Assembly (NCBI GenBank): GCA_963971305.1
Contig: CAXARO010000882.1
Coordinates: 62,001-126,000, forward strand
Direction: 5' to 3'
DNA: 64,000 nucleotides
Origin: Arcuatula senhousia
Taxonomy: Eukaryota; Mollusca; Bivalvia; Mytilida; Mytilidae
In this document: positions 22,608 to 33,400 of the stretch, piece by piece
Layout: every line of letters starts with the position of its first letter
How positions within the stretch are numbered: position 1 is the stretch's first letter
Notes under the pieces: generated by a model
Seen by the model: the letters and a program-made list of their open reading frames with translations, nothing else
Databases searched by the model: none
Told to the model about the DNA's origin: nothing
Translations under genes and position numbers: made by a program

Positions 22608-23288
22608 CTGAAAGAAAAGTTACAATTAATAATGTAAGCAATTTCACAAAAGGACACCTCCGACTTCATAAGACTTTATACATTTCTTTATACATAAAGA
22701 AAAAATAAAGTAAAATGATCTCTTCTGAATGATATCTGAAAGCAACAAAATTTCTTCATGATGCTCTTCCTTTGTGTAAAGTTCCATCAAATCCATCAAG
22801 CAGTTCAGGAGGAGTTGCGCTTACGAGATATAAACAGAGTGATTCCTATATACCTCCTTCAACTTTGGGTATAATAAACATTGATTAATTCTTATGCATC
22901 TGGCATTGCTTCAAATGTTAAATACTTTTTCACATTCAATAAAGCACTCTGAAGTCATCTGTGTCAAATAATCTAAAAGGCAATTAAAGATAAAAAGTTT
23001 CTGTATCTCAGGAACAAAACAGAACTAACATGGCAAATTTCAAATCTGTTTCAAGCCAAATAAAAGTGCAATAATTTAAAAGAGTTGTCAAAATAAGTAT
23101 GTTATCTGCCAGTTTTAAGTTGTTTTTTTTTACACACAAAGAAAAAACCCTCACAGGCAAAAATTTTACAAAAGCCTGTTTTGTCTCAATATCATAATTT
23201 ACTTTAGAGATGCTCTCACCAAATTAAGACATATCAAATCTGGTAATTTTTCTGATCATTTGAAAAAATTGACATCAGCATTATTTAC
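22608..23288. other. SNX14 intron sequence with a short dispersed repeat
   Basis: The segment at about 22710-22850 (ATGATATCTGAAAGCAACAA, CAGGAGGAGTTGCGCTTACG) has relatives near 13860-13940 and 55950-56070. The rest is anonymous. Confidence 0.5.
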
Positions 23289-23373
23289 CTGTTCTCTTAG
23301 CCTTTAAATAAATATGTAGATGTAACAATCCAGCTCTTATCAACTTCTCACTGATCATTTTAGCTATGTCAAT
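23289..23373 (-). CDS. SNX14: SNX14 exon G (PXA)
   Basis: 85 bp, acceptor CTTTCAG, donor GTAAAT. It encodes IDIAKMISEKLIRAGLLHLH and IYLKAKRT. The I-x-KL segment with the following helix matches the PXA core. Confidence 0.92.
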
Positions 23374-23660
23374 CTGAAAGATATAGATACATTGTATAAA
23401 CCTGTATTCAAAATGAACTACGATGAAAAAACTAATTTGCCCTGGTTTCATAAAACATCTCAAATTGAGGATTTCCTCAAATATCTTCTCAACTCTAATA
23501 CATGTATCAACATTTTTGATTGGTTAAAAATTGAGTTTAGGAAGGATTTGAGGAAATATTCAATTTGAGATGTTTAAGGAAACCAGGGCCTGATCCTTAA
23601 TTGATAGATAGGTAGCAAAACATGTAAGTAGAAATAAGCAATAATATGTCCAAAAGACAC

Positions 23661-23920
23661 AACCTGAAAAATCTGTCAAAGTCAAAGATGGCCAGATTTC
23701 ATTAAACAGGAAGTAAGTGAGCAACAGACCTGAAATTGAATCCAACTTTATAGCCCCCTCACCCTAATACTGTATACCAAATATAAAGTGGCTGTGATAT
23801 TGCTGAGAAAACTGTCACAAAGTTTCTCCCCCTCCTGCCAGCTTGCTGGCCTGCTGACCAACATTCACCATTTCTAACCGGGATTTTTCAATCCTTGAAA
23901 TCCAGCCAAAAATTAACTTC
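23661..23920 (+). repeat. Dispersed repeat family R2, copy 1
   Basis: Shares CTGTCAAAGTCAAA, AACAGGAAGTA-GTGAGCAAC and TGCTGAGAAAACTGT with 25253-25500. Non-coding. Confidence 0.65.
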
Positions 23921-24292
23921 AACCTAAAGGTAAACTGGTTTTGGACAAACAGACTGACAGGTGGATGGATATAGGGACTAACCTCAATACTATATGTCCC
24001 ACACTTTTGTATGTGGGGCTATATTCAAATCTTTATACATTGTTATATTGCAATTTTTGAACTAATATAACTGATAAATTATTGTATGTACATAAATAAT
24101 GAAAGATTTTTTAAAAGAATAAAGTTCATGTTTGTCAAAAAATAAGATAGAAATATTATCATATCAACAATTGAATGTTTTTTATATTTCCAATTATAAC
24201 TTCTAAATCTGTTTTCTTTTTAAAAATATCCATTTAAGATTGTTATATATTGTGATATTTATATTTCATTATTTAAATTAATTCAAAAATAC

Positions 24293-24380
24293 CTTCTTTG
24301 CTCTTCTTAGAATTACTGAAGCCAAGAATCTCAAACTTGATTTCAATTCATCGGCAAATTCTTCATCTGAACTCAAATCC
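24293..24380 (-). CDS. SNX14: SNX14 exon F (PXA)
   Basis: 88 bp, acceptor ATTTTCAG, donor GTATTTTT. It encodes DLSSDEEFADELKSSLRFLA followed by SVILRRAKK, an amphipathic PXA helix with the conserved DEL-x4-RF-A pattern. Confidence 0.93.
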
Positions 24381-24689
24381 CTGAAAATAAACATCAGAAT
24401 CTGGTAAATCTGCCATTTCTTTTCAATGCCAATTCTTGCTAAGAAATATTTAATTTTAGTATTACCATTTAAATTTTGAAGGTAGGTAACTACATGCACT
24501 AGATTGTGTCTGTCTCTATTTGACTTTTGGAAATGGATGATAATTTTTCAGTATTTTTTTCCATCAATATTCTGTTTTGTATATGATTATCTTATTTATG
24601 AGGTAAAAAGTTCAAAACATCAAAATACCTAGACAAACTAAAATGTGAAATACAAAAATCCACAAACAGCATGGGGACATTCAACTAAA

Positions 24690-24972
24690 TCTTGTATGGG
24701 ATAGTGTGTGTGTGTTGTTGTTTAACACCCTTTATCAACACACCTGGGCCATGTAGGGTGGTCAGTTTTAATGGTGGAGGAAACCAGAGTACCCCAAGGA
24801 AACCACTGACCTTGGGCAGTTAAATGACAAACCTAATCACATACAGTTGAGGAAGTCCCTTTTTTGTAAATCACTAACGGAACTCAAACACCAGCTGAGA
24901 TGTGATCAGCGTAGTGATCAATAGTGTGGTATTTAAACCAGCTCCTTAGACCACTCGGCCAACCAGGAATAG
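24690..24972 (-). repeat. tRNA-type SINE, copy 2
   Basis: On the minus strand the head reads GTTGGCCGAGTGGTCTAAGG, an A-box-like sequence of a Leu/Ser-type tRNA. A B-box-like GGTGTTTGAGTTCC follows, then a body with GGTTTCCTC, ACTGACCACC and GTGTTAAACA. Same family as 2370-2580 and 46562-46810. Confidence 0.8.
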
Positions 24973-25079
24973 AGTAGATTAGAAAGAGTTATGAAATGAC
25001 ACAAAATCCCATTATATCAATGTAAAAGAAAACAAAGTAAAGAAATGGTGCTTTAGTTGTGACAGTATACAATACTTAC

Positions 25080-25123
25080 TTGTACCATGTATAGAGATAT
25101 TCCTTCAGGACAATGTTCAAGAA
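25080..25123 (-). CDS. SNX14: SNX14 exon E (PXA)
   Basis: 44 bp, acceptor TTGCAG, donor GTAAGT. It encodes FLNIVLKEYLYTWY plus two bases of a Lys codon completed in exon F. The (Y)-x-WY sequence is a PXA hallmark. Confidence 0.9.
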
Positions 25124-25252
25124 CTGCAAAATAAAATATCATAATAACTTAATTATAGGTTGATGCATGCAAGTCTTAGAAAAAAAATCTGAACATTTAA
25201 ATCTTACAGATTTGAAATAAAACATCATTCTAATGTTTTTTAATGCTCACTA

Positions 25253-25500
25253 GACAAGCTGAAAAAAATCTGTCAAAGTCAAAAATGGCGGATATGGTTA
25301 AACAGGAAGTACGTGAGCAACAGACCTGAAATCAAATCCAAAATTATGGGACCTCACCCTGATGCTGTAAACCAAATATCAAATGACTGTGATTAGTAGT
25401 TGCTGAGAAAACTGTTACGAAAATTTCTTTCCTGCCCGCCCGTCCACCTGCCTAACATTCACCATTTTATAACCTAGATTTTTCACTCTGGCCAAAAATA
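25253..25500 (+). repeat. Dispersed repeat family R2, copy 2
   Basis: Second copy of the family at 23661-23920. It carries AAAAATGGCGGATATGG and the AACAGGAAGTACGTGAGCAA motif. Confidence 0.65.
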
Positions 25501-25795
25501 CATGTGTATACATGTACCATACAAAAAATGTGCCAACTTGAGATATTTTGAAGCATTGGGTAAAAACTTACTTAGAGTAAATATTACTTGAGTAAAAAAT
25601 CATAATGTCATTTTCTGATGTCACCTTCTGGAAGAAAAATCTTCAATTTGTGTCAAATAAATAGATGCAAGGAAAGTCTAGACTGAACTAGAATACTGAC
25701 AAAGACAAAAGCATTTTTTTTTCTTAATTTGACAAATTATCATGATTATTAGAATGCAAGTCAAAAAGATGTATAGTAATGCCTTGTGAGTGCGT

Positions 25796-25925
25796 CCAAA
25801 AGAGACCTGGCGGAGGACTATAGAAAAAAAGGAAAGAACTTGGATTCAGCACCTGGACAGAGGCAACAAGAATGGAGAGGACTTGTTAATGGTCGATTCT
25901 CCTGAAGGAGAGATGGAAACAAGTC
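25796..25925 (+). pseudogene. LINE reverse-transcriptase ORF, C-terminal fragment
   Basis: Translates to RPKETWRRTIEK and, after one frame change, QQEWRGLVNGRFS. The RPK-x-TWRRT-x-E...W-R-LVNG pattern is the C-terminal tail of many non-LTR retrotransposon ORF2 proteins. Only this tail remains, as expected for a 5'-truncated or eroded copy. Confidence 0.65.
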
Positions 25926-26030
25926 AAGTAAGTCAATGCCTTATGAGATCAATGTGAGCTTGTAAACAAAGTGGTCTTTTTTTCTTTGATCAAATTACAA
26001 CTATTACATTTAAAACTTTGAATTACAGAC

Positions 26031-26109
26031 CTCTTCTATTGCCTCGTTGACCTTTCCTGTGACCTGTAAACCTGTCCATGGCTGAAAGGCTAGTATGTTC
26101 AGCTCTGGT
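26031..26109 (-). CDS. SNX14: SNX14 exon D (start of PXA domain)
   Basis: 79 bp encoding PELNILAFQPWTGLQVTGKV and NEAIEE. The QPW and KV...A/L-E pattern is the entry of the PXA domain. The donor GTCTGTAA is weak compared with the other exons, but the phase fits exon E. Confidence 0.87.
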
Positions 26110-27016
26110 CTAAAAAAAACATATATAAACATATAAATGGATGACCTGAAACTTTCAATGGGGATTTCTTTACAATATGGTTCTGGGAATAACCAACTAG
26201 TACATATGTTTTATTATACACGTTTTATTCTACACTATTTTTAGAATTACAAAACTGTTGTGATGTCAAATTTTTAAATAATAAATAATAAATAATAAAT
26301 TCCTACTTAAATATTTTTTTCTTACATTTTTTTTCAAGAAAAGAAAACATCAGTGGAGCAATCTCTGTTTTTTTTTACTTTTGTTTTATCTCTTTATTTA
26401 GATATAACAACTTGTTTGTCTCCTGGTGATAGCTGCAACATCACTGACAGGACATAAAGCAAACAACAATCAATCAATCAGTGAAGCAAAGAAGTATCCT
26501 AGACTAGAATCATATACTTATCACAAATTAAACAAAAATTTGTCCAGATACAAAATACACCATTTCACAAACATTGAGTGGGTAGGCCACATGATGTGAA
26601 CAATGTTGAGCTCATGAAAACATCAATTTATCCCTATCTGTTTTTTGGCATAATTTCTCCTCCCAGATTCAAATAAAAACTTGTTTGGAGTAAAGTCTTA
26701 GATGTTAATGTATGTTTGAGTAGTTTAAAACTTTGACAGATAGATTAGAAATGTTTTAAAAAGTTGACCATTTTAGATAATTTCAAGAGATTGAAAGATT
26801 TCTCATATCCACACTTCATGAAAATAGTTTCTAAAAATAAACAATATATAGATGCACCAGCAACATAAATTTATGTCTAATCTAAATTGAACTTATTTCC
26901 CTAGGAAAGGTTATAAGTTTCTTATAATTTTATGAGAACATAAACAATGACAATGAAGGTCAATGACAGTTAATCCCATATTTCTTTTTTGTGTACAATT
27001 CAGAGATCATAATTAC

Positions 27017-27099
27017 CTGTGTCTTGGACATTTTCTTTGACCACACACTGTACATAAAGTTTTCAACACTGCTAACTCGTCATCTGTTAAATTACCATT
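27017..27099 (-). CDS. SNX14: SNX14 exon C (Cys/His motif)
   Basis: 83 bp, acceptor TGTTTTCAG, donor GTAATTAT. It encodes NGNLTDDELAVLK followed by CTVCGQRKCPRH. The C-x2-C-x4-C-x2-H spacing resembles a small metal site and is shared with vertebrate SNX14 as I remember it. Metal binding is inference. Confidence 0.9.
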
Positions 27100-27175
27100 C
27101 TGAAAACATGTAAATGTGTGATATAATAATTATGCTGCTGTCAAAACTTTCATACATACTGTCATTAACATACTG

Positions 27176-27360
27176 TAAACCAACTAATTTTCGTGAAGGA
27201 TTTGTTTTCACATATTTTGCAAAGAACTGAAATTTGCAATAATAAATCGTCGCATGTCAACCAATTTTCAATATGGAAAAAACTGTTTTTAAGATAAATC
27301 AGCAAAATAAATAGCCGCAAAATCAGTCTCTGAGACAAAAATAAATTGGTTTACATGTGT
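27176..27360. repeat. MITE-like repeat with inverted ends
   Basis: Begins TACTGTAAACCAACTAATTTT and ends AAATAAATTGGTTTACATGT, so the ends TGTAAACCAA-T and A-TTGGTTTACA are inverted. A further internal pair of AAATTTGCAATAATAAAT-type sequence is present. Lies just downstream (plus sense) of exon C, in the intron between exons C and B. Confidence 0.6.
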
Positions 27361-27769
27361 TGACATGCATGTGCATTTTTATGTACAGTGAATTTTTACA
27401 AACACAATATATTCATACTTAATGCAGACGCTTCTGCTATTAACAGGAGATAGACTAATAATTTTTAAACAATTCTTTGGTAATATCTATAAAGACAAAG
27501 ATGAAATCAAACATACATTGTAGTTGAATTAAAATGTACCAATAATTGTTTCAGTGATAATACTGTATATCTTAATTAATTGTATGACCCTGGTAAAACA
27601 AATAAGTATGTGCCTTCCATAGGGGGATAGGGGAGGAGGGCACTGATCATGAACAGGACACTTATTCACAAAAGTTCGCAAACGTAACTTAAGTCGTACC
27701 TCCCCTTGTTGTCTATGTTAGATACGCCTTACTTTACGTCCATGAAGTTTTGTGAATATGGCTGCAGGG

Positions 27770-27975
27770 GTTCATCAATCCCACTCTCTGTCTCTTTAAT
27801 CCCCACTTCCCCTAGTTTTATTTATTTGACCCCTTTGCTTTTCCATGCTGTTCCTCTTTCCCCTGTCCTCTGTTCCTTGTCCTCTTACCCCTGAGTTCCC
27901 CTGCTTCCTGCAACTTTCTTTCCTAATTTCCTGTCCCCTCCTTGACCCCTGTATCTCTGTACTCCCCAACCCACA
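27770..27975. other. Long pyrimidine-rich tract (purine-rich in the SNX14 transcript)
   Basis: About 200 bp with very few purines on the plus strand (runs such as TCCTCTTTCCCCTGTCCTCT). In the SNX14 pre-mRNA this is a GA-rich stretch starting about 45 nt after the exon B donor. It is not tandemly repeated. It might act as a splicing enhancer or form triplex DNA; no function is shown by sequence alone. Confidence 0.6.
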
Positions 27976-28018
27976 TGACAATTAAAATTTCTTTTCCCTA
28001 AGCTTGATTTAATCTTAC

Positions 28019-28070
28019 CTTCTTCTTCCTAGTGTGTGTAAACAGTAGATTAGGGAGGAGTGTGGATGTA
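28019..28070 (-). CDS. SNX14: SNX14 exon B
   Basis: 52 bp between TTTTTACAG and GTAAGATT. It encodes STSTLLPNLLFTHTRKKK, matching the conserved LLPN segment that follows the membrane anchor in SNX14. It ends at a codon boundary. Confidence 0.88.
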
Positions 28071-28231
28071 CTGTAAAAAGGAAAGGTAAATAATAGGTCA
28101 AGGTTAACAAAAGGTCAAATCAGTACTTTTGTACATTTACAATTTCAAAAATAGTGCTTTCTGAAGTAATTAAAAATCAAAAGTAAAACTATATACTTCT
28201 TATAACAGCTTTATATCTCAAATATGTTATA

Positions 28232-28708
28232 CAGGTTAGGTACAAGTGCCAAACGAGCTAGGTAGATCAATCAAGCTAGGTAAGCTCGATCGAGATTATT
28301 ATCTCCCTTTGCTGTTTTTGACAAAAAGTTCTGTATCCAATTTTATTTGAGTCAGTGCAAGATGAAACTTTCTATTAACTTTAAGTTAACATACCAGGGC
28401 AAAGAAACATCAAAATATCAATGTTTTACCGTTGACTTTTCAAAAACCAAATTGCATTGAATTTAATGCAAAATTTCAAATTTTCACAAAAATAATTTCC
28501 ACGGTAGAAATGAAAAATTATGGTTGCATATTGACAAACAGCATCTCTGAACAGAGAATCCACAATTTCATGATGCATAGTGTTGATTGAAAAAAAATAT
28601 GCAATTGTTTTGTCAAAAACAGCAAAGGGAGATAATAATTTTAAGCTCGATGGAGCTTATCTAGCTTGATTGATCTACCTAGCTTGTTTTGCACTTGTAC
28701 CTAACCTG
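28232..28708. mobile_element. MITE with about 105-bp terminal inverted repeats
   Basis: Starts CAGGTTAGGTACAAGTGC and ends GCACTTGTACCTAACCTG. The inverted arms run on through AGCTAGGTAGATCAATCAAG and TTATTATCTCCCTTTGCTG. Flanked by TTATA on both sides. Lies in the SNX14 intron between exons B and A. Confidence 0.88.
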
Positions 28709-29022
28709 TTATATATGTATAATTTGGTGATTTTTGTTTGTTGGTATCCTGAATTTCATTATGATACCATACCTCCTTAATTTTATGGTAAAATTACTTA
28801 AACCTGAAGGTCAACATGACTTGGAATGGAGTGAGTGTCCAGCAAAAACAAACCTGAACACTATATGCCCCTCTTCTTTCATAGTTGGGGCATAAAAACA
28901 TATATATGAATTTGGTGGGAACACTTTCCCTCGTAAAATCATTTTTGTACTTGCAACATAAGTTTACATGTAAAATTTTTCTTTAATTTTCATGCTGATT
29001 CTTCTCTTAAAAATCAGCTTAC

Positions 29023-29091
29023 CTTAAACTGTAGTATGAGATGAATATTCCCAAGAGGAATGACCAGACCAATAAAAACAATTGGAAGTAC
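29023..29091 (-). CDS. SNX14: SNX14 exon A (second N-terminal membrane segment)
   Basis: 69 bp, acceptor TTTGCAG and donor GTAAGC. It completes a codon with its first base, then encodes YFQLFLLVWSFLLGIFISYY and SL. This is a hydrophobic helix that should form the second half of the ER membrane anchor. It is the most upstream exon I could identify. The exon before it must end in phase 2. Confidence 0.85.
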
Positions 29092-30426
29092 CTGCAAATA
29101 AAAACTTTATATGAATAACATCAAATTAACAGGTGAGTATGTACATGTATTTGCTTAAGAGCAGCATGATATACAAATCTGCCATTTGGATTTCGACCTT
29201 CCATAATCCATCAAGACCAGCAACCAGCTACAAAATTATGAAACTGAAATATCTTAAGCCTGTTTTTTTAGATGCAAGGCTGTCAGAACAGGGGGTGTGT
29301 TGGGTGCAATCACATCCCCCTTTTGCAAAAATACATAATAAAAACCCTTTAAGAATGCACCAAAACCCACTAAAAATAGGTCCAATTTTAGAAAATTATC
29401 TCTAGCTAAGGGCCGGTCCTCTTCTCCCAGCCCCTTTCCTAGATACCTTGCAATGCCATACTTTGCCCTGCATTTCCAATAAAATTCTCAATTTAGAGCA
29501 TAATAGTTATAAGTATTATCAATGGAAAATAATGAGATGTGGAATAAGTGTACGCATCACAGCCCACAATCAAGCGGCAATTCAGAAAAACCACAATGGT
29601 TAGTATGGAGCACTAATGTATGGATTTAAGTCTCACAAATAGCCCTCATGGCCTCCTGAATCTTATCCTACGGTTGCAAATGACAAATTGTCAGCCAGGG
29701 TTCTGTATTTAATTGCCCAGTTTTCTAAATAGACTGCATAATACTCTGCTAACACCGTATAGGCCAGGTAGCCCACCCCCACTCCTTTAGTTAAATTGTT
29801 TCCAAGTTCAGGGAGGTGTTTGCTGTGTTCACTATCTTTGTCTAATCTATTGGCAATCGATATAGCAGGTAGTGCTCTGGTATCTCTTCTTGTCCGCATT
29901 TATCAGGGGGGATCCAGGATTATAAATAGGGCCTTGAAAACTAGTTAAGCCAAGTGAAGCAAGGTGCAAAATCAGTGTAATGTTGTTTTTTTTATGTGGA
30001 TTAATGGATTTTATGCAAAAACATAAATTTTGCCAGTTTTAGGGGTCCCACATGCACCCTTCATGTCCCTTCTAAATTTAATTTATCCACCCCTGCTTTC
30101 ATAATGGCGATGGTGAAAAGCCTCAAGTCTTGACTTTAGCAGTACTATCATAAATCAGAAGACATATAGTCAAATAAGCAGTTTAAGAAAAAGGCATACA
30201 AAAGACGCTGAAAGTTCCGGTAAACAAGCTTCAGTTGCTAAACGGGACGTTGAAGGAAATAATTTAGCACATAGTATCTGTATACTGTAACTAAAATTTA
30301 AATATTGACATATAAATGGCATGCATATTTAAGTATGACCTAATTTTTAGCGCATTTGGTAACGAGCAGGCTTGTTACCAGCAATACATAATCATGGTAT
30401 CAAATGTAAACTATAAACAGCTGAAG
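29092..30426. other. Anonymous region upstream of the first visible SNX14 exon
   Basis: No recognisable gene. A 78-codon minus-strand frame at 29663-29899 (with YLAYTVLAEYYAVYLENWAI) looks protein-like in composition but matches no family I know and lacks clear splice sites; it may be a remnant of an element. The first SNX14 exon was looked for here and not found. Confidence 0.4.
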
Positions 30427-30438
30427 CACAGGAGCCTG

Positions 30439-30557
30439 AAATTCTATCAATATAACGGCTAAAATCAATTAAATGTCAAGAAACACCAGATGAGCGAAGC
30501 GCTCATCTGGTGTTTCTTGACATTTAATTGATTTTAGCCGTTATATTGATAGAATTT
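30439..30557. repeat. Perfect 119-bp palindrome
   Basis: Arms of 58 bp read from AAATTCTATCAATATAACGG to its exact complement, with only AAG as spacer (CCAGATGAGCG / CGCTCATCTGG at the centre). It lies at the left end of the TIR element and appears to be a duplicated, inverted left terminus. Such hairpins are unstable in cloning and replication. Confidence 0.92.
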
Positions 30558-30570
30558 AACGCTCATCTGG

Positions 30571-30870
30571 TGTTTAGTTTAACCCCGCCACATTTTATAT
30601 GTGCCTGTCCTAAGCCAGGAAACTTTGCCAAAGCCTTTGTTTGTCCTTGTCATTCTATGTTAACTGTTTTATGTCAAGAATTGAGTCTTTCGTTGATGAT
30701 TTAGGGATTGGTTTTGATACTTTTGTATTGTATTATAAGTCTTGGGCCAATGCAAGACGGTAAGCAGTGACCTATGGTCATGTTGAAGACTGCTTGCTGT
30801 TTTCCGTTGTGATTTTTTGAATTGCTGTTTGTTTATGTTTGTTGTGTCGCGTACACTTATTCCACATCTC
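30571..30870 (+). repeat. Dispersed repeat family R3, copy 1
   Basis: Contains CCGCCACATTTTATATGTG, TTTGTCCTTGTCATTCTATG and GACCTATGGTCATGTTGAAG. An inverted relative is at 54270-54550. The sequence is carried inside the TIR element at 30427-30944. Confidence 0.75.
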
Positions 30871-31047
30871 AATATCGTATATTTCTTGACATTTAATTGA
30901 TTTTAGCCGTTAGGGTTATATTGATAGAATTTCAGGCTCCTGTGGCTGAAGGAACAGAGGGATGTTGGAAAGTTCTGTGTTTCATGATGAAAATGTCCCT
31001 TTTTTACATGTCAATCTTTACCTATAGAAAACTATGTTGATTGTCAA

Positions 31048-31272
31048 CAGAACACATATTGTTATGAAGGATTTCGTATGCTTCCTGATGAAATAATTCA
31101 GGATATACCACGGAATCATCGTTTGTTTACATCGCCATCCTCATCCTCCCACAAGTTAATGAAGGCAATGGCTTCTAAACCTCTTCCATGGGATATTTGC
31201 TTAGGCATAACTTCCGGTTTACTAGATTTACGTAAACTGCTAAACAAAATTAAAACGAAAATAAGAAAATAA
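31048..31272 (+). other. Unrecognised open frame, possible exon
   Basis: Plus-strand frame with a possible acceptor (GATTGTCAACAG) just before TYCYEGFRMLPDEIIQDIPR, followed by NHRLFTSPSSSSHKLMKAM and KPLPWDICLGI, ending at TAA 31270-31272. Not a family I recognise and no partner exon was found. It could be part of an element. Confidence 0.3.
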
Positions 31273-31408
31273 TACCAAGTCAAAAAAATTATAAAACTGT
31301 CCAATGATACAACAAAATCAGGCATACCTTTTGTTTCACGAAAGAAAATTTCTAGAAATTCACAGGTGAGGCAAATCTATGCTTCTTTGATAATTGATCA
31401 TTTAGGAA

Positions 31409-31907
31409 GATGGGGTGTCTATCACTGAGCATTTTTTTTTTTCTATCATAACTTAAAAATTTATCATGCTTGTTTTTATATTTTTTTACTGGGCTGGGTA
31501 AACATCAACATTGATATACAACACAACAACAAAAAATAAAAATACAACCTCTTCGCTTAAATATTTGTCTAAAATAATAGGGAAAAACACAACTTCACTT
31601 AAAAAATTATGGTAAACTTTATCTTTTATTGAATATATTTAAAAATCCATACAAAACAAAGATTTTCACAAATTTTAAGAAAACTCTATGGACGGTAGAT
31701 TTTTTAGGTAAAAGAAATTTGAATTTTCCCTATTGATCCAGTATAAAAAGTCACTAAAGTAATGCATTTTCAAAGTTGTTTCTACAAAATTTCTTATGGT
31801 GAACTTTCAATTTTAGTATCGAGATTTAAAGTTCCAATCTAGCTGGGCTAACTGTGGCCAAAATTTAATAAAATTCTATGGATATATAACTTTTTAGACA
31901 CCCCATC
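31409..31907. mobile_element. TIR element, about 500 bp
   Basis: Ends GATGGGGTGTCTA / TAGA(C)ACCCCATC form a 12-bp inverted repeat around AT-rich non-coding sequence. No target duplication could be fixed. Confidence 0.6.
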
Positions 31908-32394
31908 TACTTTAAGGACAATACTGTAATGATAGAAATAGAATTTTTTCACACACTTATTGCTATTTATAATTGTTTTGCACATTATTTTAAAGTTGTC
32001 AAACAGTGGATACAAAATTAAGGACCACTTTTCCATGGGCCCCCTTTTCCGTGTAGGTATTTGGGACCAAGGCGACAAAAATGTAACTTTATATTAAATT
32101 CTTGTCCCCCTTTGATTTGAATACAAAAAGGCAGAAAATTAATTTCTGCCTGTATCTCCCCGATCCCCCATTTAGCACTTTCCGTTAAGAAAATAGGACA
32201 AGCCTTTTTTAATTTTTAGCATATTTCTGATCTGATTCTAAAACCCTTTTTTTTTTTTTTTTTGTTAAGTCAATTCGTCTTGTCACCATATATCGATTTA
32301 TATCGATTTATTTCCACACAAAAAATCTTTCATTCATGAAACTATTATTATAAAACCTGAATATAGATTTATATATCTTAGTTTGCATTATCTG

Positions 32395-32660
32395 CCATGA
32401 ACTATAATGGTGGTCTTTCATGGTCTTCCTGCGTCTTAAAAAAATCGGTAACAAGAAGAAGATGAGTTACGGACATATAAGATCGCGTCACAAAATACAG
32501 TGCAAAAGGACAAATTTAAGCTATATATAAACGAATCATCCAAGGCGTTAGCAGGTACTGAGTTGGGCGAACAAAAACTGTGACTGGTCGCCGCAGGTGA
32601 GAACGCTGAATGCCACGAGACAACTTGTAATGCTCAAGTGACCCCTATTGCAGCATGTTG
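32395..32660 (+). repeat. Dispersed repeat family R1, copy 2
   Basis: Related to 21783-22073 through GGTCTTTCATGG, AAGATGAGTTACGGACATAT and the terminal CAGCATGTTGCATG. Confidence 0.6.
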
Positions 32661-32664
32661 CATG

Positions 32665-32955
32665 AAACATAAAACGGAGAAAGCACAAATGGAAAGAATC
32701 TGAAAGTCTATATTAAAAACAACGTCTATAACAATGTCTATCTTATAAACAAAGACATTTTAATCAGTCGACAAGAGACACATTAGGAATAGGACAAATA
32801 AGTATTTACAAGTAGATCGATCTTAGAGCCGTGCAATGCTCAGTACTGATTTACCATACGTAACATAAAATGGAGAAAGCACAAATGGAAAGAACCTGAA
32901 AGTCTATATTGATAACAACGACATTTTAATCAGGCGACAAGAGACACATAGGGGT
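32665..32955 (+). repeat. Short direct duplication
   Basis: Two copies of a unit with GGAGAAAGCACAAATGGAAA, CTGAAAGTCTATATT and GACAAGAGACACA (32671-32795 and 32869-32955). The second copy is shorter. Confidence 0.7.
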
Positions 32956-32989
32956 CACTTTAGCACTAGAAGTTGTCTTGTTGCAGGGA

Positions 32990-33358
32990 TTTTAATGGGA
33001 CAGGCACTAATCATATAAGAACTTTTGCTTGCTGATTTGTTTCTTCATTGATATGAAGCAGACTTCTTAAAATCACTTCAAGACAAAAAGATCGTTAACT
33101 AGCTATCTCTTTTAATCTCCCTTTCCGTTACATTGATAATGTCGTTTCACTGCATGAAGAATCCTCGATTTGGTGACTTTCTCAATCTCACATATCCTCA
33201 GTAACTTGAGATAAAAGACACTAGGGATTCTATGAAGTTTGTTTCATATTTGGATCTAGATCTCGAAATAGACTCTAACGATAAACGTAATAACTTCAAC
33301 TTTCCAATCGTTAACTTTCCCTTCTTGTGTAGCAACATTTTGTCCGCTCCAGTTTTTT
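32990..33358 (+). repeat. Dispersed repeat R4, left part (interrupted by the ribozyme array)
   Basis: From about 33020 (TTGCTTGCTGATTTGTTTCT) to 33345 (CTTCTTGTGTAGCAA) this aligns with 51903-52240. It resumes after the 358-bp array at 38502, so one ancestral repeat was split by it. Confidence 0.8.
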
Positions 33359-33400
33359 GAAATACAAATGACAACAAAGTTCCAGACAATAAATTTTGCT

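Larger units (their letters stand above)
2275..29091 (-). other. SNX14: Sorting nexin-14-like gene, 18 exons visible (both ends missing)
   Basis: Host gene on the minus strand, assembled from 18 exons with AG acceptors, GT donors (mostly GTAAG) and compatible phases throughout, giving about 482 codons without a stop. Order of encoded parts: membrane segment (FQLFLLVWSFLLGIFI), LLPNLLF, a CTVCGQRKCPRH motif, the PXA domain (from FQPWTGLQVTGKVNEAIEE to NNLLLIFLDNTP), a Pro-rich linker, the RGS domain (from LYSFMQFLKSEAAINVLQFC to the FHQSDD/YFK exon junction) and a Lys-rich linker (KLKGVFKSG). This order and these motifs are those of SNX14 as I remember the vertebrate protein. SNX14 belongs to the RGS-PX family with SNX13, SNX19 and SNX25. 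It is anchored in the ER by its N-terminus and is linked to lipid-droplet formation and autophagy. SNX13 is the main alternative; the Cys/His motif and linker favour SNX14. Exon 1 was not found and the PX and nexin-C exons lie beyond position 1. Introns carry two hAT elements, SINEs and several TIR elements. Confidence 0.92.
30427..30944. mobile_element. TIR element with a nested long palindrome
   Basis: 518-bp element from CACAGGAGCCTGAAATTC to GAATTTCAGGCTCCTGTG, flanked by the direct repeat GCTGAAG (30420-30426 and 30945-30951). Inverted arms are about 57 bp, with a small insertion in the right arm. The interior contains a common dispersed repeat (30571-30870). Confidence 0.88.

Noticed and set aside
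29663..29899. 78-codon minus-strand frame as an exon of SNX14
   Set aside because: No similarity to the expected N-terminus and no matching splice donor in phase 2.
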